This document shows positions 1 to 6,695 of a stretch of 22,809 nt of DNA, piece after piece. The stretch is from contig DVLH01000270.1 in NCBI GenBank assembly GCA_018715585.1, positions 1 through 22,809 on the forward strand. Reading direction: 5' to 3'. Both the position numbers and the translations under genes were made by a program. The notes under the pieces were generated by a model that saw only the letters and a list, made by a program, of their open reading frames with translations, was not told the DNA's origin and searched no databases. Position 1 is the first letter of the stretch. Every line of letters starts with the position of its first letter. Source of the stretch: Candidatus Aphodomonas merdavium (lineage in GTDB: Bacteria; Bacillota; Clostridia; Christensenellales; Aristaeellaceae).

Positions 1-1
1 C

Positions 2-574
2 CATATTCTGATTCATCCTTGGAGCGAGCCCTTGGAGGATATATCGAAGGATGAATTCAAAATGCGCGAGAATCAAGCTAATATGTTTGCCGGAGCATTT
101 CTACTCCCGAAGAATAGCTTTATCCAAGATATAATGGCATTCCCGACCGATTTAGAATACTATCTATTTCTGAAGAAGAAATGGAAGGTTTCGGTTGCTG
201 CAATGCTCTATCGTGCGAGGACGCTGGGGGTTCTATCGTTCAATCAATATCAATATCTTATGCGGCAGTATTCAAAGAAAGGATGGCGGAAGCATGAGCC
301 GGATGATGTGCCTTTCCTCCTGAATGAGAATATCTTTCAGGGCGCTATAGATACCCTGTTTGAAGCGCGGTATTTTACTCCAGCGACGCTCATGCGCTTC
401 TTTGGAATGCGTGGGATAAATCTATACCCGAATGAAATCGAAAAGCTGTTGCATTTGCGCGCGGGAACCTTAAAGACCGAGGAAACGCATACGCATCCTG
501 TCAGGTTGAAACTGGTTACCGGAGATAATTTGGGAGGTGCCGATGTTACGAGTACCGATTCGAGATCTGAGTAG
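2..574 (+). CDS. ImmA/IrrE-type (DUF955) protein, 5' end outside window
   Basis: The reading frame is open from the first bases, so the gene begins upstream; the TTG at 32 is internal. The visible part starts in a metallopeptidase-like region: HILIHPWSEP, then RENQANMFAGAFLLP, which matches the conserved segment after the HEXXH helix in ImmA/IrrE proteins. The HEXXH itself would lie upstream and cannot be checked. The remainder (NENIFQGAIDTLFEARYFTP, then GINLYPNEIEKLLHL) resembles the C-terminal part of XRE-HTH/ImmA fusions. Such proteins act in phage or mobile-element regulation, often by cleaving a repressor, or as antitoxin-like partners. The 3' end overlaps the next gene by 32 bp, implying translational coupling. 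Family assignment is fairly sure; activity is unknown because the active site is not visible. Confidence 0.72.
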   Translation, partial: HILIHPWSEPLEDISKDEFKMRENQANMFAGAFLLPKNSFIQDIMAFPTDLEYYLFLKKKWKVSVAAMLYRARTLGVLSFNQYQYLMRQYSKKGWRKHEPDDVPFLLNENIFQGAIDTLFEARYFTPATLMRFFGMRGINLYPNEIEKLLHLRAGTLKTEETHTHPVRLKLVTGDNLGGADVTSTDSRSE

Positions 575-749
575 CATAAAGGAAGTCAAGCCGCGCGTAT
601 TTGACGCATTAATCGGCGATGGCAAGGTGTTGCTGGATGTCAAGGATAGCAAAAAGGGAAATACCGTTATCCCGCTTTCGGACGTTCTGGCACAGATCAA
701 TGAAGCTGAGAAAAAACTAAACACGAAATCCATGGCTACCGAGCCCTGA
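543..749 (+). CDS. 68-aa protein coupled to the ImmA-like gene, function unknown
   Basis: GGGAGG at 532-537 lies 5 bases before ATG 543, so I choose this start over the GTG at 537, which overlaps the ribosome site. The product is charged and soluble, with no membrane segment or Cys cluster. A predicted beta-rich middle (GDGKVLLDVKD, NTVIPLSDVLAQ) is followed by a Lys/Glu-rich helix. I do not recognise a family. The overlap with the upstream gene and the shared terminator at 780-831 place both in one operon, so it may be a partner or target of the ImmA-like protein; this is inference. Confidence 0.6.
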   Translation: MLRVPIRDLSSIKEVKPRVFDALIGDGKVLLDVKDSKKGNTVIPLSDVLAQINEAEKKLNTKSMATEP

Positions 750-779
750 TCCGACGCAATAGCGGCGAGATACTAACTG

Positions 780-831
780 CCGGAGTCACGATATGTACCC
801 TTTGGGTGCATATGGTGGCTCCGGTTTTTTT
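780..831 (+). terminator. Long hairpin terminator after the ImmA-like operon
   Basis: The arm at 780-789 (CCGGAGTCAC) pairs with 815-824 (GTGGCTCCGG) with one T-G wobble. The inner bases continue pairing (ATATG with CATAT, then ACCC with GGGT around TTT), so almost the whole 45-base segment folds on itself. Seven T follow at 825-831. This is a textbook intrinsic terminator separating the ImmA-like operon from the next unit. Confidence 0.9.
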
Positions 832-891
832 GCCCCCTATTGACGGATGGATTCGTGCAGGCACAATCAATGATTAACAAATCACTTTGTC

Positions 892-918
892 TAAACCGGA
901 CACGGGCTGTCCGGTTTA
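892..918. promoter_or_regulatory. Perfect 11-bp inverted repeat, candidate operator
   Basis: TAAACCGGACA (892-902) and TGTCCGGTTTA (908-918) are perfect inverted copies around the 5-base spacer CGGGC. No T-run follows, so it does not look like a terminator. It lies 47 bases before the HTH regulator gene at 965 and just upstream of an AT-rich TTATATA (929-935) that could serve as a -10 element, although I see no convincing -35. The likeliest role is a dimer operator for that regulator or another phage repressor. Confidence 0.6.
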
Positions 919-964
919 ACAGGTAGGCTTATATACAGAGCAAACGAAGAAAGGAGGTGTAAGT

Positions 965-1282
965 GTGGGCGCGGAGGAACGGCGAGCCGAAATATACGAA
1001 TTGCTGCTGGCGAAACGACAAACAACAATAGATGCTCTTTCGACGCAATTCGGCGTTAATGAACGTACGATTCGGCGAGACATTGAAGCGCTCGCACTTA
1101 CACGTCCAATCGAAACTGTTCGAGGCCGCTATGGCGGAGGTGTCAAGCTCATGGATTGGTACCATCCACAGCGTACACGCCTATGTCCGGAACAAATGAA
1201 ATTGCTTAGGAAGCTGGCCCCTTCCCTATGTGGTGACGATGTAGCGGTCCTGAATTCGATTATCGATCAGTTTGCTCCATAG
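965..1282 (+). CDS. Small DeoR/HTH_11-type DNA-binding regulator
   Basis: AAGGAGG (951-957) is 7 bases before the GTG start at 965. Residues ~1-60 form a DeoR/HTH_11-type winged helix: ERRAEIYELLLAKRQTTIDALSTQFGV is followed by the recognition-helix pattern NERTIRRDIEAL. The wing-like GRYGGGVKL comes next. The C-terminal ~45 residues (RTRLCPEQMKLLRKLAPSLCGDD) are too short for an effector-binding domain of full DeoR or WYL regulators (105 aa against 230-320 aa). It is therefore probably a stand-alone DNA-binding protein controlling early phage genes. A perfect dyad just upstream (892-918) suggests autoregulation. Good support for the HTH fold; the target is inferred. Confidence 0.75.
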   Translation: MGAEERRAEIYELLLAKRQTTIDALSTQFGVNERTIRRDIEALALTRPIETVRGRYGGGVKLMDWYHPQRTRLCPEQMKLLRKLAPSLCGDDVAVLNSIIDQFAP

Positions 1283-1319
1283 CGTAATTAGCGAGCATGT
1301 CGAAAGGAGTGGTTATCGC

Positions 1320-1715
1320 ATGAAAAAGATTTTCATTTGTTCCCCTTATCGCGGCGATGTAGAGAGCAATACGAGGCTGGCGAAAAAGATTGGTCGTATT
1401 GCCGCTCTCTGCGAGTACGTTCCGGTGATTCCTCACTTGATGTACACATCTTTTCTAGATGACGCAAATCCGGAGGACAGAATCCGTGGCCTTACCATGA
1501 GCGTCGAGCTGTTGGCGAGCTGCGACATGATGTGGATTATAGGCAACAAGATTAGCAAGGGCATGGCATTCGAGATTACCCGTGCCAAGGAGCTGGGAAT
1601 TCCAGTCCGCATCTATGATACGGATTGCAATAGAATTGCGGCAAATACCCTCGAGATAGATGATCGCGTGAGCTCCGATTTGGTGGAGATTTTGAGAGGT
1701 GCAAAACTTGATTGA
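1320..1715 (+). CDS. DUF4406/nucleoside 2-deoxyribosyltransferase-like protein
   Basis: AAAGGAG (1303-1309) precedes ATG 1320 by 10 bases. The 131-aa product opens with KKIFICSPYRGDVESNT, the nucleotide-binding start of the NDT/DUF4406 (DUF7768) superfamily. It then has PHLMYTSFLDD, the conserved R of NPEDRIRGL, and SCDMMWIIGNKISKGMAFEI, which is the family's core WxxG..S.GM..E block. The fold is Rossmann-like. Known relatives cleave or transfer N-glycosidic nucleoside bonds, but the phage members have no proven substrate. Its place at the head of the replication genes suggests nucleotide handling. It overlaps the helicase gene by 17 bp. Family call is confident; the reaction is not. Confidence 0.78.
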   Translation: MKKIFICSPYRGDVESNTRLAKKIGRIAALCEYVPVIPHLMYTSFLDDANPEDRIRGLTMSVELLASCDMMWIIGNKISKGMAFEITRAKELGIPVRIYDTDCNRIAANTLEIDDRVSSDLVEILRGAKLD

Positions 1716-3129
1716 GACAGATACCTATCTTCCGATCAAGGCTGCGCCCTATCAGCATCAGATCGAAGCGGTGGAATTTGCACTGAGAAGGCTGCGCGAT
1801 GGCGGCGGTGCCGCGCTGCTGATGGAGATGGGCACGGGAAAGACGCTGACAACCATCGCCATTGCCGGAAAGCTGTTGCTGCAGCAAAGGATTCGACGCC
1901 TGTTGGTGGTCGCGCCGCTGTCCATCCTCGGCGTATGGGAGGAGGAATTCCGTAAGTTTGCGGCTTTCGACTATTCGCTAATTGTGCTGGAGGGTACCGG
2001 CGCGCGCAAGGCGGACACGATCCGGCACATGACCGGGACAGCCCTGCAGGTACTGGTGGTGAATTACGAGAGCGCGTGGCGGCTGGAGAAGGAACTGGCA
2101 AAGTGGCAGCCGGACATGATCGTCTGCGATGAGGGCCACAAGATCAAGACCCACAACATCGCTGCGAGCAAGGCGCTGCATCGGCTGGGTGCAAGGGCGA
2201 AATACCGCCTGCTGCTTACCGGCACGGTCATCACCAACAAGCCCATCGATGTGTTCAGTCAGTACAAGTTCGCAGACCCGAAGGTCTACGGCAGCAGCTT
2301 CTACCTGTTCCGGAACCGCTACTTCGACATGGTGGGCTATGGCAATCATACGCCGGTGATGAAGCGGAGCATGGAGGCCGAATTTACACGGCGGCTGCAC
2401 AGCATCGCGTACCGGGCAACAAAAGCGGAATGCCTGGACCTTCCGGAATTTACCGACATTGTGCAGCGTGTGGAATTGGAACCGGCGGCCCGGCGTGTCT
2501 ATCGACAGCTTGTCAAGGACAGTTATGCGGAACTTTCCGAAGGCTCAGTGACCGTGACCAACGTGTTGACGCGGCTGCTGCGGCTTTCCCAGCTCACGGG
2601 CGGATTCGTCGCCAATGACGATGACGCCTCCATCAAGCAGGTATCCTCCGCCAAGCTGGACGCGCTTGCCGACCTTCTGGACAGCGCGGAGAACGACGGC
2701 TACAAGCTGGTCATCATTGCACGGTTCGTCCCGGAGATTCATGCCATCGAAAGGCTGCTTCAAAAGAAGGGCCTGCGGTATTCCATGATCCACGGCGGCG
2801 TTGCTGACCGTCCGAAACAGATCGTGGCCTTTCAGAATGACCCGGACGTGCGGGTGTTCATTGGGCAGATTGCGACGGCGGGCCTTGGGATTACGCTGAC
2901 GGCAGCTTCCACGATGGTGTTCTACTCTCTGGACTACTCGATGAGCAACTATGAGCAGACCCGCGCCCGCATCCATCGCATGGGCCAGAAGCACCCTTGC
3001 ACCTATATCCACCTCGTCGCTCGCGGCACCGTGGATGAAAAGGTGCTGGCCGCCTTGCAGGACAAGGCAAATCTGGCAAAGACGCTGGTGGACGATTACC
3101 GCGCGGGGTTGAACCCCTTCAATTCGTAG
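1699..3129 (+). CDS. SNF2-family DEAD/DEAH-box helicase
   Basis: The 476-aa protein has a two-lobed SF2/SNF2 ATPase. The Q-like PYQHQIEAV precedes motif I GTGKT (residues 45-49), motif II DEGH (144-147), motif III LLTGT, a C-lobe with GLGITLTAA, and motif VI QTRARIHRMGQ (420-430). It is a compact phage form without accessory domains and probably remodels DNA or displaces proteins during replication or recombination. The start is uncertain: GTG 1699 (GGAG about 10 bases upstream) or TTG 1708 (GAGAGG at 1694-1699, 8 bases upstream). The choice changes only three residues. It overlaps the preceding gene, and its TAG stop lies within the ribosome-site region of the next gene, so the block is tightly coupled. 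Confidence 0.93.
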   Translation: MQNLIETDTYLPIKAAPYQHQIEAVEFALRRLRDGGGAALLMEMGTGKTLTTIAIAGKLLLQQRIRRLLVVAPLSILGVWEEEFRKFAAFDYSLIVLEGTGARKADTIRHMTGTALQVLVVNYESAWRLEKELAKWQPDMIVCDEGHKIKTHNIAASKALHRLGARAKYRLLLTGTVITNKPIDVFSQYKFADPKVYGSSFYLFRNRYFDMVGYGNHTPVMKRSMEAEFTRRLHSIAYRATKAECLDLPEFTDIVQRVELEPAARRVYRQLVKDSYAELSEGSVTVTNVLTRLLRLSQLTGGFVANDDDASIKQVSSAKLDALADLLDSAENDGYKLVIIARFVPEIHAIERLLQKKGLRYSMIHGGVADRPKQIVAFQNDPDVRVFIGQIATAGLGITLTAASTMVFYSLDYSMSNYEQTRARIHRMGQKHPCTYIHLVARGTVDEKVLAALQDKANLAKTLVDDYRAGLNPFNS

Positions 3130-3139
3130 GAGGATGGGC

Positions 3140-3556
3140 ATGGAAGAAACCACACTCTTTGAATGGGCAGACCGGCTCAAAGCCCTCCGGGATCGGAAGG
3201 ACGAGCTGGAGGCCGAACTCAAGCAGATCAATGCGGAAATCACAACCGCGGATTTGAACCTTTCCGAGCTCATGGCCGACGGTGAAATGAACAATTTCAC
3301 CCGCGCTGGCACGATGTTCTACCTGACCTCCAACTTTCATGCCAGTGCTGCCGCCGGGCGTAAGGACGAACTGTTCGACGCGCTCCGATCCGAGGGCTAC
3401 GGCGATCTGATCACTGAAACCGTCAACGCAAAATCACTCTCCGGCTTCGTGAAGGAACAAATCACAGAAAACGACGATACGCTGCCCGACTGGCTGCATG
3501 GCCTTGTCAACGTATTTGAAAAGACGACCGTGGGCGTCCGCAAGGCGGCCCGATAA
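3140..3556 (+). CDS. Phage replication-block protein with N-terminal coiled coil, unknown
   Basis: AGGAGG (3128-3133) is 6 bases before ATG 3140; the in-frame ATG at 3134 directly abuts it and is unlikely. The 138-aa product begins with a strongly predicted coiled coil (residues ~8-40, RLKALRDRKDELEAELKQIN). A compact domain follows (GTMFYLTSNFHASAA, YGDLITETVNAKSLSGFVKE) and a basic tail. I recognise it only as a recurrent unknown in Firmicute phage replication blocks between helicase and polymerase genes. Its position suggests a helper or nuclease-associated role; nothing in the sequence proves it. Confidence 0.75.
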   Translation: MEETTLFEWADRLKALRDRKDELEAELKQINAEITTADLNLSELMADGEMNNFTRAGTMFYLTSNFHASAAAGRKDELFDALRSEGYGDLITETVNAKSLSGFVKEQITENDDTLPDWLHGLVNVFEKTTVGVRKAAR

Positions 3557-3571
3557 GAAAGGACACAACAT

Positions 3572-4303
3572 ATGAGCAAGAAAGAAATGATCCCCATGAA
3601 CAGCTACACCGCACTCAAGGACTTCAATCTGGCGGAAGCCATGGCCTCCGAGCTTAGCGGCATGGACGTTTCCTTTGACCGCGTGACGATCCCGGCGGCG
3701 GGCGGCACGGCGTTCGAACTGCCCGGCGAGTTGCCCGGCGAGACCGAAGCCGCGAAGGAATTCACCGGCGTCATCCTCTATCACCACCCGATGTTTACCT
3801 ACTACCGCGAGCGCTTCACAGGCGGGAACAATGCCCCGGACTGCGGCAGCTACGACGGCGTGACCGGCACGGGCAATCCCGGAGGCAGCTGCGGGCATTG
3901 CCCGCTCAATCAATTCGGGTCCGGAGAAAACGGCGGCAAAGCGTGCAAGAACAAGCGCCGCATCTACATCCTGCGCGAGGGCGAGCTGATCCCGATCCTG
4001 CTGACGCTCCCCAGCGGCTCCATGCGCGACTTCTCCGTGTACGTCAAGCGCCTGCTGGCAAAGGGGAAGAAATCCAGCAGCGTTGTGACGAAGTTCTCGC
4101 TGCAAAAGGCGACCAACGCCAACGGCATCGTTTACTCCAAGGCGCAGTTTGCGGTGGATCGCGCCCTGACGCCCGAGGAGATTACCTACATCGCGTCCAT
4201 GGTCGAACAGGTGAAATCCTTCGCAACCCGCGTGAACTACGATGATGCATCCGCTGAGATGATCGACCCGGAGACCGGCGAGGTCCTCAGCCCGCTCAAC
4301 TAA
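3572..4303 (+). CDS. Phage protein with Cys-rich metal-binding loop, possible ssDNA-binding role
   Basis: AAAGGA (3558-3563) lies 8 bases before ATG 3572. The 243-aa protein has a conserved-looking central loop: NNAPDCGSYDGVTG, then GGSCGHCPLNQFGS and KACKNKRR. This places four Cys in a zinc-ribbon-like arrangement inside a beta-rich region (FTGVILYHHPMFTYYRERF, RRIYILREGELIPILLTLP). The C-terminus is acidic (DPETGEV), a feature shared with phage single-strand-binding proteins, though that is weak evidence. The gene lies directly before the polymerase, which suits a replication accessory. I am confident it is a real phage gene with a metal-binding loop and not confident of function. Confidence 0.72.
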   Translation: MSKKEMIPMNSYTALKDFNLAEAMASELSGMDVSFDRVTIPAAGGTAFELPGELPGETEAAKEFTGVILYHHPMFTYYRERFTGGNNAPDCGSYDGVTGTGNPGGSCGHCPLNQFGSGENGGKACKNKRRIYILREGELIPILLTLPSGSMRDFSVYVKRLLAKGKKSSSVVTKFSLQKATNANGIVYSKAQFAVDRALTPEEITYIASMVEQVKSFATRVNYDDASAEMIDPETGEVLSPLN

Positions 4304-4311
4304 GACAGCAT

Positions 4312-4340
4312 GGCGGAGGGTGGGGCAACTGCCCTCCGCC
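4312..4340 (+). promoter_or_regulatory. 9-bp perfect hairpin just upstream of the polymerase ribosome site
   Basis: GGCGGAGGG (4312-4320) pairs exactly with CCCTCCGCC (4332-4340) across an 11-base loop. No T-run follows. The hairpin ends 6 bases before AAGGAG (4346-4351) of the polymerase gene, so it could tune translation or mark an mRNA processing site. It also makes the upstream in-frame ATG at 4310 an unlikely start. Confidence 0.55.
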
Positions 4341-4357
4341 TCCGAAAGGAGCGCCGT

Positions 4358-6277
4358 ATGAATTACCGATGTGAAACTGATCTGGCGGCCATTAAAAGTT
4401 ATCTTCAAAATGCCGCCGTCGTTGCCTTCGATTTTGAAACCTCTCCGCTGCTTCAATACCGCGACGATCCCCGCGCTGCGCTGGATGCGCACAGGGCCTG
4501 CATCGTGGGAATCTCTCTGTCAACAGGGGAAGGCTCCGCCATCTATGTGCCGCTGGAGCATCTGGGCGGCGGCAACGCCGACAGGGCGCAGGTGATCCCG
4601 TTTTTGCAGGACGCGCTGTGGATGAATCCGGCGGTCGTGAAGGTCGCACATAACCTTGCCTTTGAGTCCATGTTCCTGTATGCCATGGGCATTGTCCTCC
4701 AGCCGCCGTGCTATGACACCATCGCAGCTGCGCAGATGACGCTTAAGAGCACATTTGAATTCCGTGCGCTTTCCGACAGTGGTCTGAAAAAGCTGGTGCC
4801 GGAACTGCTGGGCGACGAACTGCCGACGTTCGAGGACGTCACCGACGGACGGTTCTTTGACGAATTCGCTGCGGATGATCCCGAAACGGTGCGCTATGCC
4901 TGTGCCGACAGCGACTATACACTGCGGCTCTACCGACGCTTCAATGAATGGTTCGACGCCTATCTTCCCAGGCATCGTTGGATTGTGGAGAATATCGAGT
5001 CGCCCACGGCGGTCTACTGCGGCCTGATGAAATACAACGGCCTGCTCATGGACGAAACCGCCATGATCCGCAAGCAGGGCGAATGCGCAGACAGGCTGCT
5101 TGAATTGCGCGAACGTATCCGCACGCTGATCGGCGACGTGGACATCGGGGCCAACGCCGGGACGCAGGCATTCAAGGACTATCTGTTCAAGACGCTGGGA
5201 TTACCGGTGCTCAAGACGACAGCAAAAAATGCCGAGGCAGCCGACGATCAGACGATGGTGATGCTCGCCGAATGGTGCGCGGAGCACCGCCCGGAGCTGG
5301 TGCCGCTGTTTGAGCTGGTACAGGAATACCGCAGGTGGTCAAAGCTCAAGACGACCTACATCGACGGCTATCTGCGCTTCATCAACCCGGCGACCGGACG
5401 CATCCATCCCGACCTGTTGCCGCTGGCAACGGAAACCGGGCGCTTTGCCGCCCGCAACCCCAATATGCAGAACTGCCCCAGAAAGACCAACGATCCGGTG
5501 GGCATCCGCGCATTTATCCTCGCGCCCGAGGGTCAGGTACTGGTCTCCTGCGACTTTTCGCAGATCGAATTGCGTGTGGGCGCATTCTACTGCCGCGACC
5601 CGAAGATGCTGGAAACCTACCGCAGTGGCGGCGACATCCACGCGGCGACCACATCAGTCATCTTTGGCATTCCCTACGATCAGGCGGTGGACAAGGACGC
5701 GCCCGACTATAAGGAACGGAGAACCATTGCCAAGAACGTCAACTTCGGAGTGTTTTACGGATTGTTTGCCCGAGGCCTCCAGCGAACGCTGCGGTTCAAG
5801 GCGGGTCTAGACAAATCGCTTCCGGAGTGCGAGGCGATCATCGCCAACCTGAAGGCAGGTTATCCAAACCTCGCGCGCTGGCAGGAGCAGGCCCGGCAGG
5901 CCGCAATGCGGCGGCAATATACGCAGACCTTCCTCGGGCGGCGGCGTTATCTGCCGGGCATCCGCTCGCAGGACTGGGGCAAGCGCTCGTTTGCCGAACG
6001 CTGCGCGCTGAATACGCCGATTCAGGGAACGGCTGCAGATATTCTCAAACTGTCCCTCGGCAGGCTGATTACGGGTCTCCTGGACAGGCCGTGGCTCAGG
6101 CCAATCTTGCAAATTCACGACGAGCTGGTTTTTGAATTGCCGGAGGGAAGGCTGACCGAGGCGGTGGCATTTATCCAGGAAAGCATGGATGCCAGGCTCT
6201 TCCCGGAATGGGACGTGCCGCTGGTAGCCGAGGCCTCTTGGGGTTATGACTTCGGACATTTGAACGAAATGGAGTGA
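4358..6277 (+). CDS. Family A DNA polymerase with 3'-5' exonuclease
   Basis: AAGGAG (4346-4351) sits 6 bases before ATG 4358, so I prefer this to the in-frame ATG 4310, which lies before the hairpin. The 639-aa protein has a DEDD exonuclease: Exo I FDFET (D25, E27), Exo II KVAHNLAFE, Exo III YACADSDYTL. A PolA-type polymerase domain follows: motif A SCDFSQIELR (D399), motif B RRTIAKNVNFGVFYG (K459, Y467), and motif C QIHDELVFE (H587, D588, E589). All catalytic residues look intact. No 5'-nuclease domain is present, as usual for phage PolA enzymes. It is the replicative polymerase of this phage, acting with the primase-helicase at 6689. Confidence 0.96.
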   Translation: MNYRCETDLAAIKSYLQNAAVVAFDFETSPLLQYRDDPRAALDAHRACIVGISLSTGEGSAIYVPLEHLGGGNADRAQVIPFLQDALWMNPAVVKVAHNLAFESMFLYAMGIVLQPPCYDTIAAAQMTLKSTFEFRALSDSGLKKLVPELLGDELPTFEDVTDGRFFDEFAADDPETVRYACADSDYTLRLYRRFNEWFDAYLPRHRWIVENIESPTAVYCGLMKYNGLLMDETAMIRKQGECADRLLELRERIRTLIGDVDIGANAGTQAFKDYLFKTLGLPVLKTTAKNAEAADDQTMVMLAEWCAEHRPELVPLFELVQEYRRWSKLKTTYIDGYLRFINPATGRIHPDLLPLATETGRFAARNPNMQNCPRKTNDPVGIRAFILAPEGQVLVSCDFSQIELRVGAFYCRDPKMLETYRSGGDIHAATTSVIFGIPYDQAVDKDAPDYKERRTIAKNVNFGVFYGLFARGLQRTLRFKAGLDKSLPECEAIIANLKAGYPNLARWQEQARQAAMRRQYTQTFLGRRRYLPGIRSQDWGKRSFAERCALNTPIQGTAADILKLSLGRLITGLLDRPWLRPILQIHDELVFELPEGRLTEAVAFIQESMDARLFPEWDVPLVAEASWGYDFGHLNEME

Positions 6278-6280
6278 ATC

Positions 6281-6514
6281 ATGATGGAAAAATGCTTTGC
6301 TTTGAAACTGAATGTGTGCGGCGCGCTGGATTGCGATTGTCCCGGCTTTGAGAATTGCCCGTTCTACCAGACGCGGGAGCAGGCGGATGCATCCCGGAAG
6401 AAGGCGTTTGCGCGCATCAATGGCCTGCCTTACCTGCAGCAGGTATACATTGCGGCGATGCATTACGGCGGGAAGATGCCGTGGAAGGATAAGGCGGCGA
6501 CGAGCGATGTTTAG
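6281..6514 (+). CDS. 77-aa Cys-rich small phage protein
   Basis: The gene starts four bases after the polymerase stop, with GGAG (6271-6274) upstream; ATG 6281 or 6284 are equally possible. The sequence CGALDCDCPGFENCPFYQT holds four closely spaced Cys, and with C5 could bind a metal ion. A helical basic part follows (REQADASRKKAFARI). I recognise this as a recurrent small gene after phage polymerases but know no function. Its 3' end overlaps the next gene by 8 bp. Confidence 0.7.
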   Translation: MMEKCFALKLNVCGALDCDCPGFENCPFYQTREQADASRKKAFARINGLPYLQQVYIAAMHYGGKMPWKDKAATSDV

Positions 6515-6695
6515 GAATTTTGAGGGCTATCCCGACCCTACGGCGGGTCAAGCGCTGGCCAATATTGCGAAGGAAGAAAGAAAGGCCGCGGCTGCCCGGC
6601 GCAGGGCAGCGGAGCCGGTATCCACAACCAACGACAGGGGCAAGAGCCGGAAAGGGCGCAAGCAGTGGTCGAAGACAGGAGTGATGAGATGGTGA
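6507..6695 (+). CDS. 62-aa basic phage protein with YPDPTA motif
   Basis: ATG 6507 overlaps the preceding gene by 8 bp. The product begins MFRNFEGYPDPTAGQALANI and continues as a basic, Ala/Arg-rich helix (KEERKAAAARRRAAEP) to the end. The G-Y-x-D-P-T-A start is a pattern I know from small genes directly upstream of phage primases. It overlaps the primase start at 6689 by 7 bp, so translation is probably coupled. Function unknown; a small nucleic-acid-binding or replisome accessory is possible from charge and position. Confidence 0.66.
   Translation: MFRNFEGYPDPTAGQALANIAKEERKAAAARRRAAEPVSTTNDRGKSRKGRKQWSKTGVMRW

Noticed and set aside
4310..4357. Upstream ATG start for the polymerase
   Set aside because: It would place a perfect hairpin and the AAGGAG site within the coding region; ATG 4358 has ideal spacing.
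3434..4492. Long minus-strand open frame (352 codons) opposite the Cys-loop protein and polymerase start
   Set aside because: It lies antisense to two well-supported genes with good ribosome sites, and its composition is typical of an antisense shadow in GC-rich DNA.
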